From: Flavobacterium sp. TR2
GTDB taxonomy: Bacteria > Bacteroidota > Bacteroidia > Flavobacteriales > Flavobacteriaceae
Reading direction: 5' to 3'
NCBI RefSeq assembly: GCF_025252405.1
Contig: NZ_CP104307.1
Coordinates: 4,154,001 to 4,218,000 of the forward strand
DNA length: 64,000 nucleotides
Shown: positions 25,894-35,109 of the stretch, piece after piece
Position numbering within the stretch: the stretch's first letter is position 1
Layout of the letters: every line of letters starts with the position of its first letter
The notes under the pieces: model-generated
The model's database searches: none
The model's input: the letters and a program-made list of their open reading frames with translations, nothing else
Told to the model about the DNA's origin: nothing
Translations under genes and position numbers: made by a program

Positions 25894-26271
25894 ATGAAAG
25901 CATCAGATAAATTTAAAACCGCTATAGAAAGCTACCTGAGCGAAAAAGCGCAGAACGATGCCGTTTTTTCAGCGGACTATAAAAAAGAGAGCAAAAACCT
26001 TGAAAGCTGTTTCCATTACATTTTCGGCGAGGTCAAAAAAACAGAGGAATGCGCCTTTGACAATCAGGAAATCTTTGACATGGCTGTGAAGTACTACACA
26101 GACGACACTATTGGAACGCCTGCCCCTGTTCAATGCAAAGTAGCAGCAAGTTCCCCTGCCAAACCTGATTTGTTCTCAACTGCTCCCGCAGTATCTCAAA
26201 GCACAGTTCAAAAAACAGAAATAGTGCAGCCCGTGAAGCCTGTACAAACCCTAACACTCTTTGACTTATGA
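25894..26271 (+). CDS. pcfK: PcfK-like protein
   Basis: 125 residues. The N-terminal ~80 (MKASDKFKTAIESYLSEKAQND…DNQEIFDMAVKYYTDDTIG) match the PcfK-like family; the rest is a Pro/Val-rich linker ending LTLFDL. PcfK is always paired with PcfJ in conjugative elements, and the ATGA overlap with the next gene reproduces that. The exact role in plasmid/ICE biology is unsettled. Confidence 0.8.
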   Translation: MKASDKFKTAIESYLSEKAQNDAVFSADYKKESKNLESCFHYIFGEVKKTEECAFDNQEIFDMAVKYYTDDTIGTPAPVQCKVAASSPAKPDLFSTAPAVSQSTVQKTEIVQPVKPVQTLTLFDL

Positions 26272-27584
26272 TACCCAAAACAGTTATAGAAAAAGAAATC
26301 AGCGCCTTAAGCACTACCCTAGCCCCAATCACAGCACAGATGCATCAGTGGGCGGAAAAAAACATTTTCCTGAAATGGGCGGTACTCTCAAGGGGAAAAT
26401 TCCATTGTCTGGAATGCACCCATTCGTGGAAACCCGACAGCCAAAGCCAGTCTTGCAAAAATTATATTAACTGTACCGCCTGTCAGGGGAAACTTAAAAT
26501 GCATCAGCACAATCAGGTGCATTTCAAAGAAATCGAATACTTTGCCCTCACCGATACCTGCTCTGGGTATCAGGTGGTGCGCATCATCTGCTCGCACAAG
26601 AACATGAAAAAAAATGTTCTTCCTGCCTATTCCCATACCGAAGTCATGCAACATTGGATAAATCCAAAAGGGGAAGTGCGCACCATCTCAAGAAGCACCA
26701 ATGTTTTTTCTAATGCCTATGATGCATGGCAGTACTATTCCCCTTTAGAAATCCGCCCAAAGGATTTTCAGAACTCGCCAAAGTACCGCATCAATCCCTA
26801 CAAGGTATATCCGCACATGAAAGTGATTCCGCTTTTGAAAAGAAATGGTTTTAAGACTTCCACGTATGGCATTGCACCGCAGATACTCTTTACTGCTCTT
26901 CTAAAAGACCCCATTGCAGAAACCCTTTTAAAAAGTTCGCAGACCTCTCTGCTCAAGCATTATCTCACCTCCCATGAACAGCATCTGCGTGAAAACTGGC
27001 AGGCAGTAAAAACCTGCCTTAAACAGCGTTATCAGATTCAGGACATAAAAATTTGGGAGGATTATATTGCCCTGCTCCGATGGTTTAAAAAAGACCTCAG
27101 CTCCCCTGCTCTTGTCTGCCCTGAAAATTTAGACCAGGCGCATGACAGGCTTGTTGCCAAAAAAAGGGATATTCAGCGCAAGAAACATCTTGCGCAGATG
27201 CGTGCTGAAATACAAAAAGCAGAGCCGATTTATGAAAATGATAAAAAACAGTTCTTCGGACTTTCCTTTACTGATAACGACCTTACCGTAAAAGTCCTTG
27301 ACCGTGTGCAGGATTTTCTCGAAGAGGGCGACACGCTCCACCACTGCGTATTTACCAATGAGTATTATAAAAAGAAAGATTCCTTGATACTCTCGGCGCA
27401 GATTGAAAACAGACCCGTGGAAACCATTGAAGTATCCCTTTCGAGAATGGAAATTATCCAGTGCAGGGGACTTCGCAATAAAGCCACTAAATATCACAGC
27501 AGGATTCTTAGGATTATAAATAAAAACCTGCCTGAGATTGCCGGGCGGTTGAAAAAGCAGAAAAAGCAGAATGCTCTCGCCTAA
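26268..27584 (+). CDS. pcfJ: PcfJ-like protein
   Basis: 438 residues. It contains the PcfJ hallmark C-terminal region (DGDTLHHCV-type: EEGDTLHHCVFTNEYYKKKDSLILSAQIENRPVETIEVSL) and an N-terminal cysteine cluster (CLECTHSW…CTACQGKL, about 45-70) that may bind zinc. It overlaps pcfK by 4 bp. Together they are a conserved accessory pair of Bacteroidota and Firmicutes transfer elements. A terminator follows at 27600. Confidence 0.85.
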   Translation: MIPKTVIEKEISALSTTLAPITAQMHQWAEKNIFLKWAVLSRGKFHCLECTHSWKPDSQSQSCKNYINCTACQGKLKMHQHNQVHFKEIEYFALTDTCSGYQVVRIICSHKNMKKNVLPAYSHTEVMQHWINPKGEVRTISRSTNVFSNAYDAWQYYSPLEIRPKDFQNSPKYRINPYKVYPHMKVIPLLKRNGFKTSTYGIAPQILFTALLKDPIAETLLKSSQTSLLKHYLTSHEQHLRENWQAVKTCLKQRYQIQDIKIWEDYIALLRWFKKDLSSPALVCPENLDQAHDRLVAKKRDIQRKKHLAQMRAEIQKAEPIYENDKKQFFGLSFTDNDLTVKVLDRVQDFLEEGDTLHHCVFTNEYYKKKDSLILSAQIENRPVETIEVSLSRMEIIQCRGLRNKATKYHSRILRIINKNLPEIAGRLKKQKKQNALA

Positions 27585-27599
27585 ACCATTTTACTATTG

Positions 27600-27632
27600 A
27601 TACCGCAGATTTTACACTGCGGTATTTTTTTG
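27600..27632 (+). terminator. Terminator of the ssb-pcfJ operon
   Basis: ATACCGCAG (27600-27608) pairs perfectly with CTGCGGTAT (27617-27625), followed by a run of T. The next 220 bp (27633-27854) has GC-rich stretches but no supported gene. Confidence 0.8.
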
Positions 27633-27854
27633 CGCGCGCAGACACTTTAAGGTTCACAGAGCAGTCCCGGCTTAGGGGCTATTGTGGAATGTTAAGTCAA
27701 TTTCACCACAAAGTTCGGGCACGGCTTTCGGTTCTCCGCAAAAAATTCCCCCATAAATGCAGGGCTGCGCTCCTGCTTTATTGCGTTGCTTTCTGCGTTC
27801 GCTCGTCCCTGCCCGCTCAGCGGTGCTGTAATTAATCTTAAAACTACAGCAATT

Positions 27855-28325
27855 ATGAAAAATCAACATCAAAACACAGACTGGCAGAAAGTATCAGAAA
27901 TCGAACTGATCTATAAAACCAGAGTAAAAAGTACTGAAAGACCGTGTATCACTTCTTCCAGAGATGCTTACCGCATACTGCTCGACAGCTGGGATCCCGG
28001 CAAAATAGAATTCTTTGAGCAGTTCAAAGTGCTGCTGCTCAGCCAGTCCAACAGGGTTCTGGGAATCTATGAGGTTTCCTCAGGAGGCATAGCGGGAACT
28101 GTGGTGGATATGCACCTGCTTTTCGCTGCAGCCCTGAAAGCTGCCGCCGTCGGGATCATCATCACCCACAACCATCCCTCCGGAAAAACATCACCTTCCG
28201 AGGCCGACAGAAATATGACCCGAAAAATCCGGGAAGCGGGAAAACTGCTGGATATTCCACTGCTCGACCATCTGATTGTGACACCCGAAACCTATTACTC
28301 TTTTGCAGATGAAGGCGCCCTTTAG
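27855..28325 (+). CDS. radC: RadC-like JAB/MPN-domain protein
   Basis: 156 residues from ATG 27855 (an upstream in-frame extension is spurious). The JAMM metal motif is complete: E in the N-terminal strand, then HNHPSGKTSPSEAD (H-x-H…D). The family is annotated as DNA repair protein RadC, although its repair role is doubtful. Copies are near-universal in Bacteroidota mobile elements, often beside PcfJ and anti-restriction genes. A DNA- or protein-processing role in transfer is an inference. Confidence 0.85.
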   Translation: MKNQHQNTDWQKVSEIELIYKTRVKSTERPCITSSRDAYRILLDSWDPGKIEFFEQFKVLLLSQSNRVLGIYEVSSGGIAGTVVDMHLLFAAALKAAAVGIIITHNHPSGKTSPSEADRNMTRKIREAGKLLDIPLLDHLIVTPETYYSFADEGAL

Positions 28326-28383
28326 GGGCGTTTTCATCTTTCATGCCCTTGTGCTGTTCTGGTTTTTTAAGTAATTTTGCCCT

Positions 28384-28623
28384 ATGAATCATGAAGAAAT
28401 AAAACGATATTTTGAGAACACTCCGCCGCCGAATGAAGTAGTGTGGACCTAATGGGCGAAGATTACCGACACTCAGGTTTTCCTGAAAAGCTGTTATACC
28501 ACCATCAGAAACTTTAACGGTCCTGTCGATCGCTGTCCGGCATGGTGGCATTTAAGGGATTTTTACATTCTTATGAAGAAAACAGCAGACCAGCCGATCA
28601 GCGAAGAACCTGCTTCAGAATAA
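28384..28623 (+). pseudogene. Small element gene broken by an internal TAA (DUF6965-like)
   Basis: ATG 28384 opens MNHEEIKRYFENTPPPNEVVWT, then TAA at 28450-28452, then the same frame continues WAKITDTQVFLKSCYTTIRNFNG…PAWWHLRDFYILMKK to TAA 28621. The two halves together look like one 79-codon protein, similar to small DUF6965-type proteins encoded beside RadC in flavobacterial elements. A single substitution would restore the frame. The original function is unknown. Confidence 0.6.
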
Positions 28624-28654
28624 TTCTGATCCTTCCGTAAATTCTTAATAAAGC

Positions 28655-28678
28655 AAAAAGCACCGATTTGCTTTTTTT
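28655..28678 (+). terminator. Terminator after the RadC block
   Basis: AAAAAGCA / TTGCTTTTT-type stem with short loop followed by T-run. Confidence 0.6.
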
Positions 28679-29214
28679 ATGCCCTGAAAAATAAGGATTT
28701 TTAGATTTTGTTATTATTTAGAACATTTTATTTTTAAAATTTGTTACCAACTGTACTAATTTTGATCTGTATAAAATGAGTAATTGACTGCATTGACTTT
28801 AAAACAGCCTGAGCGATATTAGAAACGAATTTACAAATTTAAAATTAAGACATTAGAAATGGGAGATATAAATAGTGCCCCATGATTTTCCCTAATATTT
28901 TAATAAAAACACTCACGTTACGGAAACCCGTAATTTATTTACATTAGCATTTTCTAATTTGCGCCAGACAATGAAAAATCTGCTTAAAAAAAGACATGCC
29001 GATTAAACAAGTTTAAACACGTATTTATACTCTAGCTTCTTTTTTATAACTTTCTTTATCTTAGTCACCTTGATATTAAACTCAGTGATTATAAATAATC
29101 CTGTTAAATAAGCTATCGATCCATAAGTAAAATGACGGGATTAGATTTACAGAAGTGATAAAAAAAGAAGATAAAATTTAAATAATCATTTTTAAGTCTT
29201 AAAAATATAATAAA
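28679..29214. other. Gene-free leader region of the four-gene operon
   Basis: About 535 bp of AT-rich DNA with no credible ORF on either strand. It marks the change from the GC-richer mob backbone to the AT-rich cargo. It must contain the promoter of the operon starting at 29215, but I see no convincing TTTG-N19-TANNTTTG pair. Confidence 0.5.
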
Positions 29215-30447
29215 ATGAACGGAGTACCTATTTTACTGAATAATAAGGCTTTTACGCCATTTCACTTTTATTCGTATTTTTTAAGCAGCGTTGCTAGTTT
29301 TTATCAGCAATTTCCAAAGGAAAAAATAACATTTTTCTTAATCGGTGAAAATGAAAAAGAATCCTTCTTGCATTCTTATTACTTTGACCCAATTACTATC
29401 CCCCTATTTCTTTCATTGGCGGACCAGCTCACCAAGTTTCATAATGAGCCTATTTCTCTTGAATTATACAATACCCACTCCACAAATAAAGTACTGGCTT
29501 TTTTAGACAGGTCCGATTTTTTCAAAGTTTCAGGTAATTTTGCCAAGCCTGGTAAAAATATATTAAAGTTCAACAAGGAGTATTTAGGATTCTTCAATTT
29601 AAATGAACAAAGGCCCGAGCACAAAGTGAGATTTTATTCTTTGAATGAAGTTAATTCTTCGCATAATATGATCAATGTCTCCACGGCTGAACAGCAGAGA
29701 GATCTTCTTATCGAATACTACACGTACAAAGTCAAAGACCATTTTGAAGATATTTTAAAAGAAAGCCACCAAAACAATAAAGTTGTTTTCGACTATGTCC
29801 AGATCTTATCAGAACTGATTACTAATGGAGTTTTGCACTCAAAATCAGATGTATATGCCTTGATGTTTACCGACAGGGAAAAGACCTGTTTCTCAATTTC
29901 GGATAACGGAATTGGATTGTTTTCATCTTTGGCTCTGAAAGAAAAACAGATTGTAAACGACAGCTATAAATTGTTTGATTTATATAATGAGCTTTTGAAT
30001 GAGATTCCATTAAATGTAGCAGACAAAATAAAGCAGTCATTTTACGCAATTTTTGAAGCCCTTTACTATTCAATATTAAAGGACAGAAAGGGACTTTTTG
30101 ACTTAATGACTACAGTCGTATTAGATTCTAATGGATATTTCAGACTGCATAATAATAACGCCCAGATCATAATATCACTTAGAATGTTTAATGAAATTCA
30201 GAGCTTGGTAAATATGCGAAATCTAATCTATGATAATCATTTAAAATATATTTCGAAGTTAATTACTAAAGATGAATTTATGACTGTTTTCAACGAACTT
30301 ACATTGGTCGTTAGAAATGAATTTAAAAAGTTGATTTCAAACATAATTTCAAATTATAACCAAGATGTAAAATACTCCTCCATACGCTTATATGAGGTTA
30401 GATTTAAAGGGGTGCACATAGAAGTAGAAATCCCTAAAAAGTACTAA
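29215..30447 (+). CDS. STAS-like plus GHKL (histidine-kinase-type) ATPase protein
   Basis: 410 residues, cytoplasmic. The N-terminal ~110 (FDPITIPLFLSLADQLTKF…LELYNT…VLAFLDRSDFFKV) has the pattern of a STAS-like domain. A GHKL ATPase domain follows: N-box ELITN (E200, N204), G1 box DNGIG (230-234), G2-like KGLFDLMTT (about 292-300), then a closing beta segment, all needed for ATP binding. There is no dimerisation/phosphoacceptor histidine region, so it is unlikely to be a classical sensor kinase. First gene of a tight operon (2 nt to the next). It is likely the ATP-driven switch or sensor of the system (inference). Confidence 0.75.
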   Translation: MNGVPILLNNKAFTPFHFYSYFLSSVASFYQQFPKEKITFFLIGENEKESFLHSYYFDPITIPLFLSLADQLTKFHNEPISLELYNTHSTNKVLAFLDRSDFFKVSGNFAKPGKNILKFNKEYLGFFNLNEQRPEHKVRFYSLNEVNSSHNMINVSTAEQQRDLLIEYYTYKVKDHFEDILKESHQNNKVVFDYVQILSELITNGVLHSKSDVYALMFTDREKTCFSISDNGIGLFSSLALKEKQIVNDSYKLFDLYNELLNEIPLNVADKIKQSFYAIFEALYYSILKDRKGLFDLMTTVVLDSNGYFRLHNNNAQIIISLRMFNEIQSLVNMRNLIYDNHLKYISKLITKDEFMTVFNELTLVVRNEFKKLISNIISNYNQDVKYSSIRLYEVRFKGVHIEVEIPKKY

Positions 30448-30449
30448 GT

Positions 30450-31472
30450 ATGTTAATTTCTAAGATTATACATGAAGAATCGATTTATTTCAATCTTCAC
30501 GCTGAACAGACTATAAGCAGCAGCTACTTCGCTGCTGAAATAGGGTTATATGCCACAGAACTTTTTGACAGCACCCTTAATAGGATTACTAAAGGTCTGG
30601 ATGAAATCGATAATAGTACAAAATATGTCTTATACCTAGATTTCGAACGTATTGAAAACGCAGGAAAAAATTTATTTGACGACCTATCTTCAATAAAAAG
30701 CAAAGTAAAGTCTTTGATATTCATTAATTTAAAAGAGAATATTTTAAGTCAATTATCACTTAGTGAGGACTTTTTGAACAATCCTAACAATCATAAAGTT
30801 GACGAAGACGATAAATTTGCTATGTTCTATTTTGGAAATGATTCTGCAACAGAAAAATATCTAGATTCGAAAGACTTGTTTGAAGACTATCTGCTGTCAT
30901 TTATAATGCATTTTAAAACTAAGGATACAGACAAGTTATTTTTACATGAATCATCTTCAGTTTACTTGACATCCTATATAGATATCAAAAGAATGATTTC
31001 AGAGGATACCAGTTTTATGATGTTCTGCCTTTACCATTTGTCAATAAAAGTTAAAGATAGCTGGATTGAAAACATTAATGATAAACCAGTACTGGTTTGC
31101 CAAAATTTAAACAGCTCTTTCATCAGCTCCGTACTATCAAATTTCCTCCAGCTTGATATACTGATTCTTGATCACGTTGGTCCTGTCAATACACACTACA
31201 GCAGTTTAAACAGCAAAATCGAAGAAGGCAAAAAATATATAATTGTGTCAGATGTTGTATGTCTGGGCACAGAAGTTAAAATCACGAAAAATATTATTTC
31301 TTTTCTTGGCGGGAGGGTTATTGGTAATGTTAGCATTGTAAAATTAGATACGTTATATGAAGATGACATTGCCAAAGAAAAAATTAAGAACTTAAGTGTT
31401 TTTAACATCAATCAGAAAAATAATTCTCAGGTAAAATTCAAAATTAAAACAGCTATAGATCCAGATGAATAA
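30450..31472 (+). CDS. Phosphoribosyltransferase-like protein with N-terminal STAS-like part
   Basis: 340 residues. The N-terminal ~100 contains [21 protein letters not shown], reminiscent of STAS-type folds (conserved strand-loop-helix). The C-terminal half includes [17 protein letters not shown] (about 261-277), which fits the PRPP-binding loop of type I phosphoribosyltransferases (hydrophobic strand, D268, then small-residue loop ending in T274), followed by [14 protein letters not shown]. The second acidic residue of the classical DD/ED pair is replaced by Ser, so activity is uncertain. The gene overlaps the next by 8 bp. Confidence 0.65.
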   Translation: MLISKIIHEESIYFNLHAEQTISSSYFAAEIGLYATELFDSTLNRITKGLDEIDNSTKYVLYLDFERIENAGKNLFDDLSSIKSKVKSLIFINLKENILSQLSLSEDFLNNPNNHKVDEDDKFAMFYFGNDSATEKYLDSKDLFEDYLLSFIMHFKTKDTDKLFLHESSSVYLTSYIDIKRMISEDTSFMMFCLYHLSIKVKDSWIENINDKPVLVCQNLNSSFISSVLSNFLQLDILILDHVGPVNTHYSSLNSKIEEGKKYIIVSDVVCLGTEVKITKNIISFLGGRVIGNVSIVKLDTLYEDDIAKEKIKNLSVFNINQKNNSQVKFKIKTAIDPDE

Positions 31473-33288
31473 GGCAATTTTACACATATCAGATTTTCAT
31501 GTAACCTCCTGCTTTGACGCAAACGGCGATCTTCTTAATGATTTCAATTCTTGGCTTGTGGTTGATAAGAAAGCTGAAAATGAAAGATTTATAATATCTT
31601 TCTGCGATTTTGTAGAAGAACAAATTCCAGATACATTAATTTATTTAATTATATCTGGTGACTTAACAAATTCAGCAAAAGATAATGAATTCATCGAACT
31701 AGCCTTAATTTTGGATATACTCATAACCAAATTAAGGATTAGTAAAGAAAATATTTTAATAATTCCTGGTGATCATGACGTAAATAGAGTTGATGCTGCC
31801 ATAGCATTTGAAAAGGCCGGTGCGGGAGCACAGCCAAAAAAGCTTTATGATTTTAATGTGGAGAAATTTGAGAAATTCTACAACACGTTTTTTGAAAAAT
31901 CAAAAACATTTAGTGCTGAGAATGCTGTTACAGATGTACTAGTTATTGAAGATTTAAAAATAATTTACATAGGCTTGAATTCCAACTTCAAAATTGGTGC
32001 TATCTCAGGTTTAGGTTTTATAGATCCTGCTAAACTTGGACAAGAACTGGCTGAAATTACAACAACGTACTCTGATTATATTAAAATCGCAGTTATCCAC
32101 CACAATTTAATCAATTTTTATAAAAAAGAAATAGCTCCGCAGTGGGATAAAGAGAATTACTCGGACATAAAAAGAATACTCGAAATCAATCAGGTGGATT
32201 GTTATATATTTGGCAACGAACACACTCCATTTTCCGAAATAAAAGAAAGGGTTCCACATATCAGCATAGGGTCGTTCGGCTGTAAAAACCCTGATCCAAA
32301 CTTTAATCTTTTAGTCTTTAAAAAAAAAGATTCACAGGTGATTCTTGAAAATAAATATTTTAGAATTACTAATAACAATATAAATGGACAGCCTGAGCAC
32401 GGGGTATGGGACATAAGCTCTTCCTGCGGGGAGGTCAGTAAAATAGAATTAAAAATACCGCCAAGCCAGACGGCTCTTCCTTTTTCTGATTTTTTACCGG
32501 AAGAAACCGAATCACCAGTAGATGCCGAGGTGCAGAAAAAAGAACCGCTTCATCCATTCGATATAAATGACAGTAGACATCTTAGCTTATTGAAACTGAT
32601 CAAGGACAATAACTTATTTCATTCCGGACATTTTCACTGGAGCGAAACCTCACGGGCTCACGGATGGATTGATGTAGCAAAATTATTGGGAGATAGATCC
32701 CGTCTTGCTAAATGTAAAAAGCATATTTATGAAACTATAGCAAACTCTGACATTAAATTTGATTTTGTAATTGGGCTCGGAGTTGAAGGAAATATTCTGG
32801 CAACCAGAACAGCAGTCCTCAGCTCAAAGCCTTATAGTTTCTTGCCATATTCCTATAGATATGACGATCATTCTGACTTTGAAAAACAATTGAATTTTGA
32901 GAATAACGGACGTTTTAAATCTGTTCTTATAATAACAGATGTTGTTCATGATGGAAGAACTATTCGAAAGTTAATTCATAAAAAAAGAAAGGAAGACAAA
33001 ACTCATGAATTTTTTAATGGCGTTGAAAAAATTTATGTTGTTTCATTATTCTATACTGGAAAGATTACGGAATCTCATACAGATGTATATAACCTGCTTA
33101 ATAAGAATAAAGAAGATGAATTTTTCGACAGTGAGAATGATCATTTAGAAAGCCGTATTGAGTTTCATTTTATCTCCCATATAGGTGTTGAAGTCTGCCC
33201 TTACAATAAAAATAACTATAAATCAGACTGCATTATCGTAAGGGAAGGATTAGGCTGCATACACAAATTTTACACAGAAAAAATTTAA
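31465..33288 (+). CDS. Calcineurin-like metallophosphoesterase fused to a phosphoribosyltransferase-like domain
   Basis: 607 residues. N-terminal metallophosphoesterase: D10-x-H12 (ISDFH), GD 65-66 (ISGDLTN), PGDHD 101-105 (GDHD instead of the usual GNHD), IHHN 211-214, and GNEH 250-253, where the usual GHxH carries Asn for the first His. A linker (about 320-380) leads to a type I PRTase-like domain with [14 protein letters not shown] (487-500), a good PRPP-loop match. Fusion of nucleotide-phosphodiester chemistry and phosphoribosyl transfer in one polypeptide is rare. It is the largest protein of the operon and the likely effector or producer. Confidence 0.75.
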   Translation: MNKAILHISDFHVTSCFDANGDLLNDFNSWLVVDKKAENERFIISFCDFVEEQIPDTLIYLIISGDLTNSAKDNEFIELALILDILITKLRISKENILIIPGDHDVNRVDAAIAFEKAGAGAQPKKLYDFNVEKFEKFYNTFFEKSKTFSAENAVTDVLVIEDLKIIYIGLNSNFKIGAISGLGFIDPAKLGQELAEITTTYSDYIKIAVIHHNLINFYKKEIAPQWDKENYSDIKRILEINQVDCYIFGNEHTPFSEIKERVPHISIGSFGCKNPDPNFNLLVFKKKDSQVILENKYFRITNNNINGQPEHGVWDISSSCGEVSKIELKIPPSQTALPFSDFLPEETESPVDAEVQKKEPLHPFDINDSRHLSLLKLIKDNNLFHSGHFHWSETSRAHGWIDVAKLLGDRSRLAKCKKHIYETIANSDIKFDFVIGLGVEGNILATRTAVLSSKPYSFLPYSYRYDDHSDFEKQLNFENNGRFKSVLIITDVVHDGRTIRKLIHKKRKEDKTHEFFNGVEKIYVVSLFYTGKITESHTDVYNLLNKNKEDEFFDSENDHLESRIEFHFISHIGVEVCPYNKNNYKSDCIIVREGLGCIHKFYTEKI

Positions 33289-33295
33289 ATAGAAA

Positions 33296-33796
33296 ATGAG
33301 AAAGCAGGAAATTAAAAAGTTCAACAAAACCCTTAGTAAAAATAATTTAACAATTGTATGCGCCGAAAGTATTACCGCTGGAATGCTTTCAAGCTCGATA
33401 GCTTCTGTTGCAGGCGCTTCAAGTATTTTAAAAGGAAGCATTGTCACATATGACAGAGAATTAAAATCAACAATTCTACAAGTCAATCCATCAACTATTG
33501 ATAAATACTCTGCTGAATCAATTGAAACAACTATAGAAATGGCATATGGATTGTTAAAGCTCTATCCTAGTTCTGATATATATGTTGCTGTTACAGGAAT
33601 AGCATCTCCTGGAACGGAAAAGTATCCTGTATCTGGTGAAGTTGGGGACATTTTTGTTGCAGTCTACTATAAGCATTTAAAGCCTCATTTACGACTTCAA
33701 ACTTTTATTACCAAAATAGAAAGTACTGAAAGAAATAAAATACGTGAAGAAGCAGTAAGATTTATTTTTGAGAAGATTACCAACATGGTTTCATAA
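33296..33796 (+). CDS. CinA C-terminal / PncC-type nicotinamide-nucleotide amidohydrolase
   Basis: 166 residues, the length of stand-alone PncC (no N-terminal competence domain). CAESITAGMLSSSIASVAGASSILKGSIVTYDRELKS contains the family's Ser (in AES), Tyr and Lys (TYDRELK), and TGIASPG is the conserved TGIAGP loop. PncC deamidates nicotinamide mononucleotide to nicotinate mononucleotide in NAD recycling. It follows the preceding gene by 7 nt. Its presence as operon member suggests that NMN, or a nicotinamide- or amide-bearing nucleotide, is substrate or by-product of the system (inference). Confidence 0.82.
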   Translation: MRKQEIKKFNKTLSKNNLTIVCAESITAGMLSSSIASVAGASSILKGSIVTYDRELKSTILQVNPSTIDKYSAESIETTIEMAYGLLKLYPSSDIYVAVTGIASPGTEKYPVSGEVGDIFVAVYYKHLKPHLRLQTFITKIESTERNKIREEAVRFIFEKITNMVS

Positions 33797-33871
33797 TAAG
33801 TTTTCGTTAAATCATGATTTCAATTCAGATTGAAAATTTTAATAAAGACTTTAATTTACAAGTAATTTAAT

Positions 33872-34048
33872 ATGACAGAAGCAGTTTTTGGACTTATTAG
33901 AGTGTTAATTGGATCTGGTATAACTTGGTACCAGTCTTATTATACAAATAAACAGTCAGAGGATTGGATTTGTATTGCAGATTATAATAGTTTTAATATT
34001 AAAACTAATTATAAACCTATTGGGCTAACTTCAGAACAAATACTATAA
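33872..34048 (+). CDS. Small hypothetical ORF (58 aa) downstream of the operon
   Basis: ATG 33872 to TAA 34046. The first ~20 residues are hydrophobic (AVFGLIRVLIGSGITWY), the rest polar. Not recognised. It may be the intact start of a decayed gene whose remains continue to about 34438. Confidence 0.35.
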   Translation: MTEAVFGLIRVLIGSGITWYQSYYTNKQSEDWICIADYNSFNIKTNYKPIGLTSEQIL

Positions 34049-34438
34049 ATAAACATAATTCTACTTTTGACAGTTTTAATTTTAATTAAAACTATAGAAA
34101 ATCTAATTGTATCGATTATAGAAAACCACGTAGCAAGCATACCGTATAGAAATCAAAATTGCAAAACTAAAAGTATGCTAGTATTTGTAGCCAACTTTCA
34201 TCATGATTTGTTTCAATCCAAAATGAAGTTCCTGAATATAAAATTATAGACAAAATTAAACTTAAAAATAGAATAAATAATGTGAATTTAAATGACCAAA
34301 GTAATTCTATAAATGTGTTGCTTCTTCTAAAAAATAGATAAATCATTATCAGAAGAAGACATTATTATAGCCCTTGCTGTAGAAAATAAAGAAAAAATTG
34401 ATTTTATTAAGCATCTAAAACAACTAAAAATTTTATAA
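34049..34438 (+). pseudogene. Decayed coding remnants
   Basis: Short protein-like stretches occur in different plus frames with stops between them, ending in a plausible C-terminus (SLSEEDIIIALAVENKEKIDFIKHLKQLKIL, in two pieces of under 20 residues on either side of LAV) before TAA near 34436. No continuous gene is present. This could be a degenerated cargo gene; it could also be chance in AT-rich DNA. Confidence 0.3.
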
Positions 34439-34444
34439 TATATA

Positions 34445-34993
34445 TTATTTCAATTCTCGAATCTCTCTTTTGGTGTTTACTTTCTTAGTTTTAAATGCTT
34501 TGTCAATGTCATGCAAGTTGTACAATCCTCTTTTTGTAGAATTTTCTAACTGAAATCTCAAATCGGAAATATGTTGATAATATTTTTTACCTAAATCTAT
34601 TAATTCAAGATTAGATTTCCCTCCTACTTTTATATTTAAATTATAAAAAAGTTCATTTAACTTCTCCAAATTTTCACTCGTTTCATCATCTATCCATAAA
34701 CTAAAACTTATAGCCATTAGCATATTTTTCTGGAACTCAAAAAATTCGATATCGCTGTAAGAGAACATCATGTGATAAGGTTGGCTGTCTGCCTCATCTA
34801 GCACAACAGTCTTAAGAACAGCTATTTGGCTTTCAATATACTGATAAGCTACTAATCTCTTTTTTAATATTTCTTTATAGTACTCATTTTTGAAATCTAA
34901 CTTTTTAAGCTTAACAGTAATGACATAAGATACAATCGCAGAAACTATTCCGGCCATAATTGTACTAGTTAGAAACAATCTAATATCATCCAT
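34445..34993 (-). CDS. Single-pass membrane protein of unknown function
   Basis: 182 residues. One N-terminal transmembrane helix (about 6-25), then a helical cytoplasmic domain (KEILKKRLVAYQYIESQIAVLK…). No domain recognised. Base composition is very AT-rich, like the neighbouring minus-strand membrane genes; it may be co-acquired with them. Gap to the next gene is about 115 nt. Confidence 0.6.
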   Translation of the reverse strand: MDDIRLFLTSTIMAGIVSAIVSYVITVKLKKLDFKNEYYKEILKKRLVAYQYIESQIAVLKTVVLDEADSQPYHMMFSYSDIEFFEFQKNMLMAISFSLWIDDETSENLEKLNELFYNLNIKVGGKSNLELIDLGKKYYQHISDLRFQLENSTKRGLYNLHDIDKAFKTKKVNTKREIRELK

Positions 34994-35109
34994 ATTTAGT
35001 TGATTTGATAGTTATATAATTGATTATTATCTTTGTAGTAGAGCATTTAATTTTTATATACGCAAAAAAGCTTCATTGTTCTAAAAATGTTTTACGGTAA
35101 GCTATTTCT

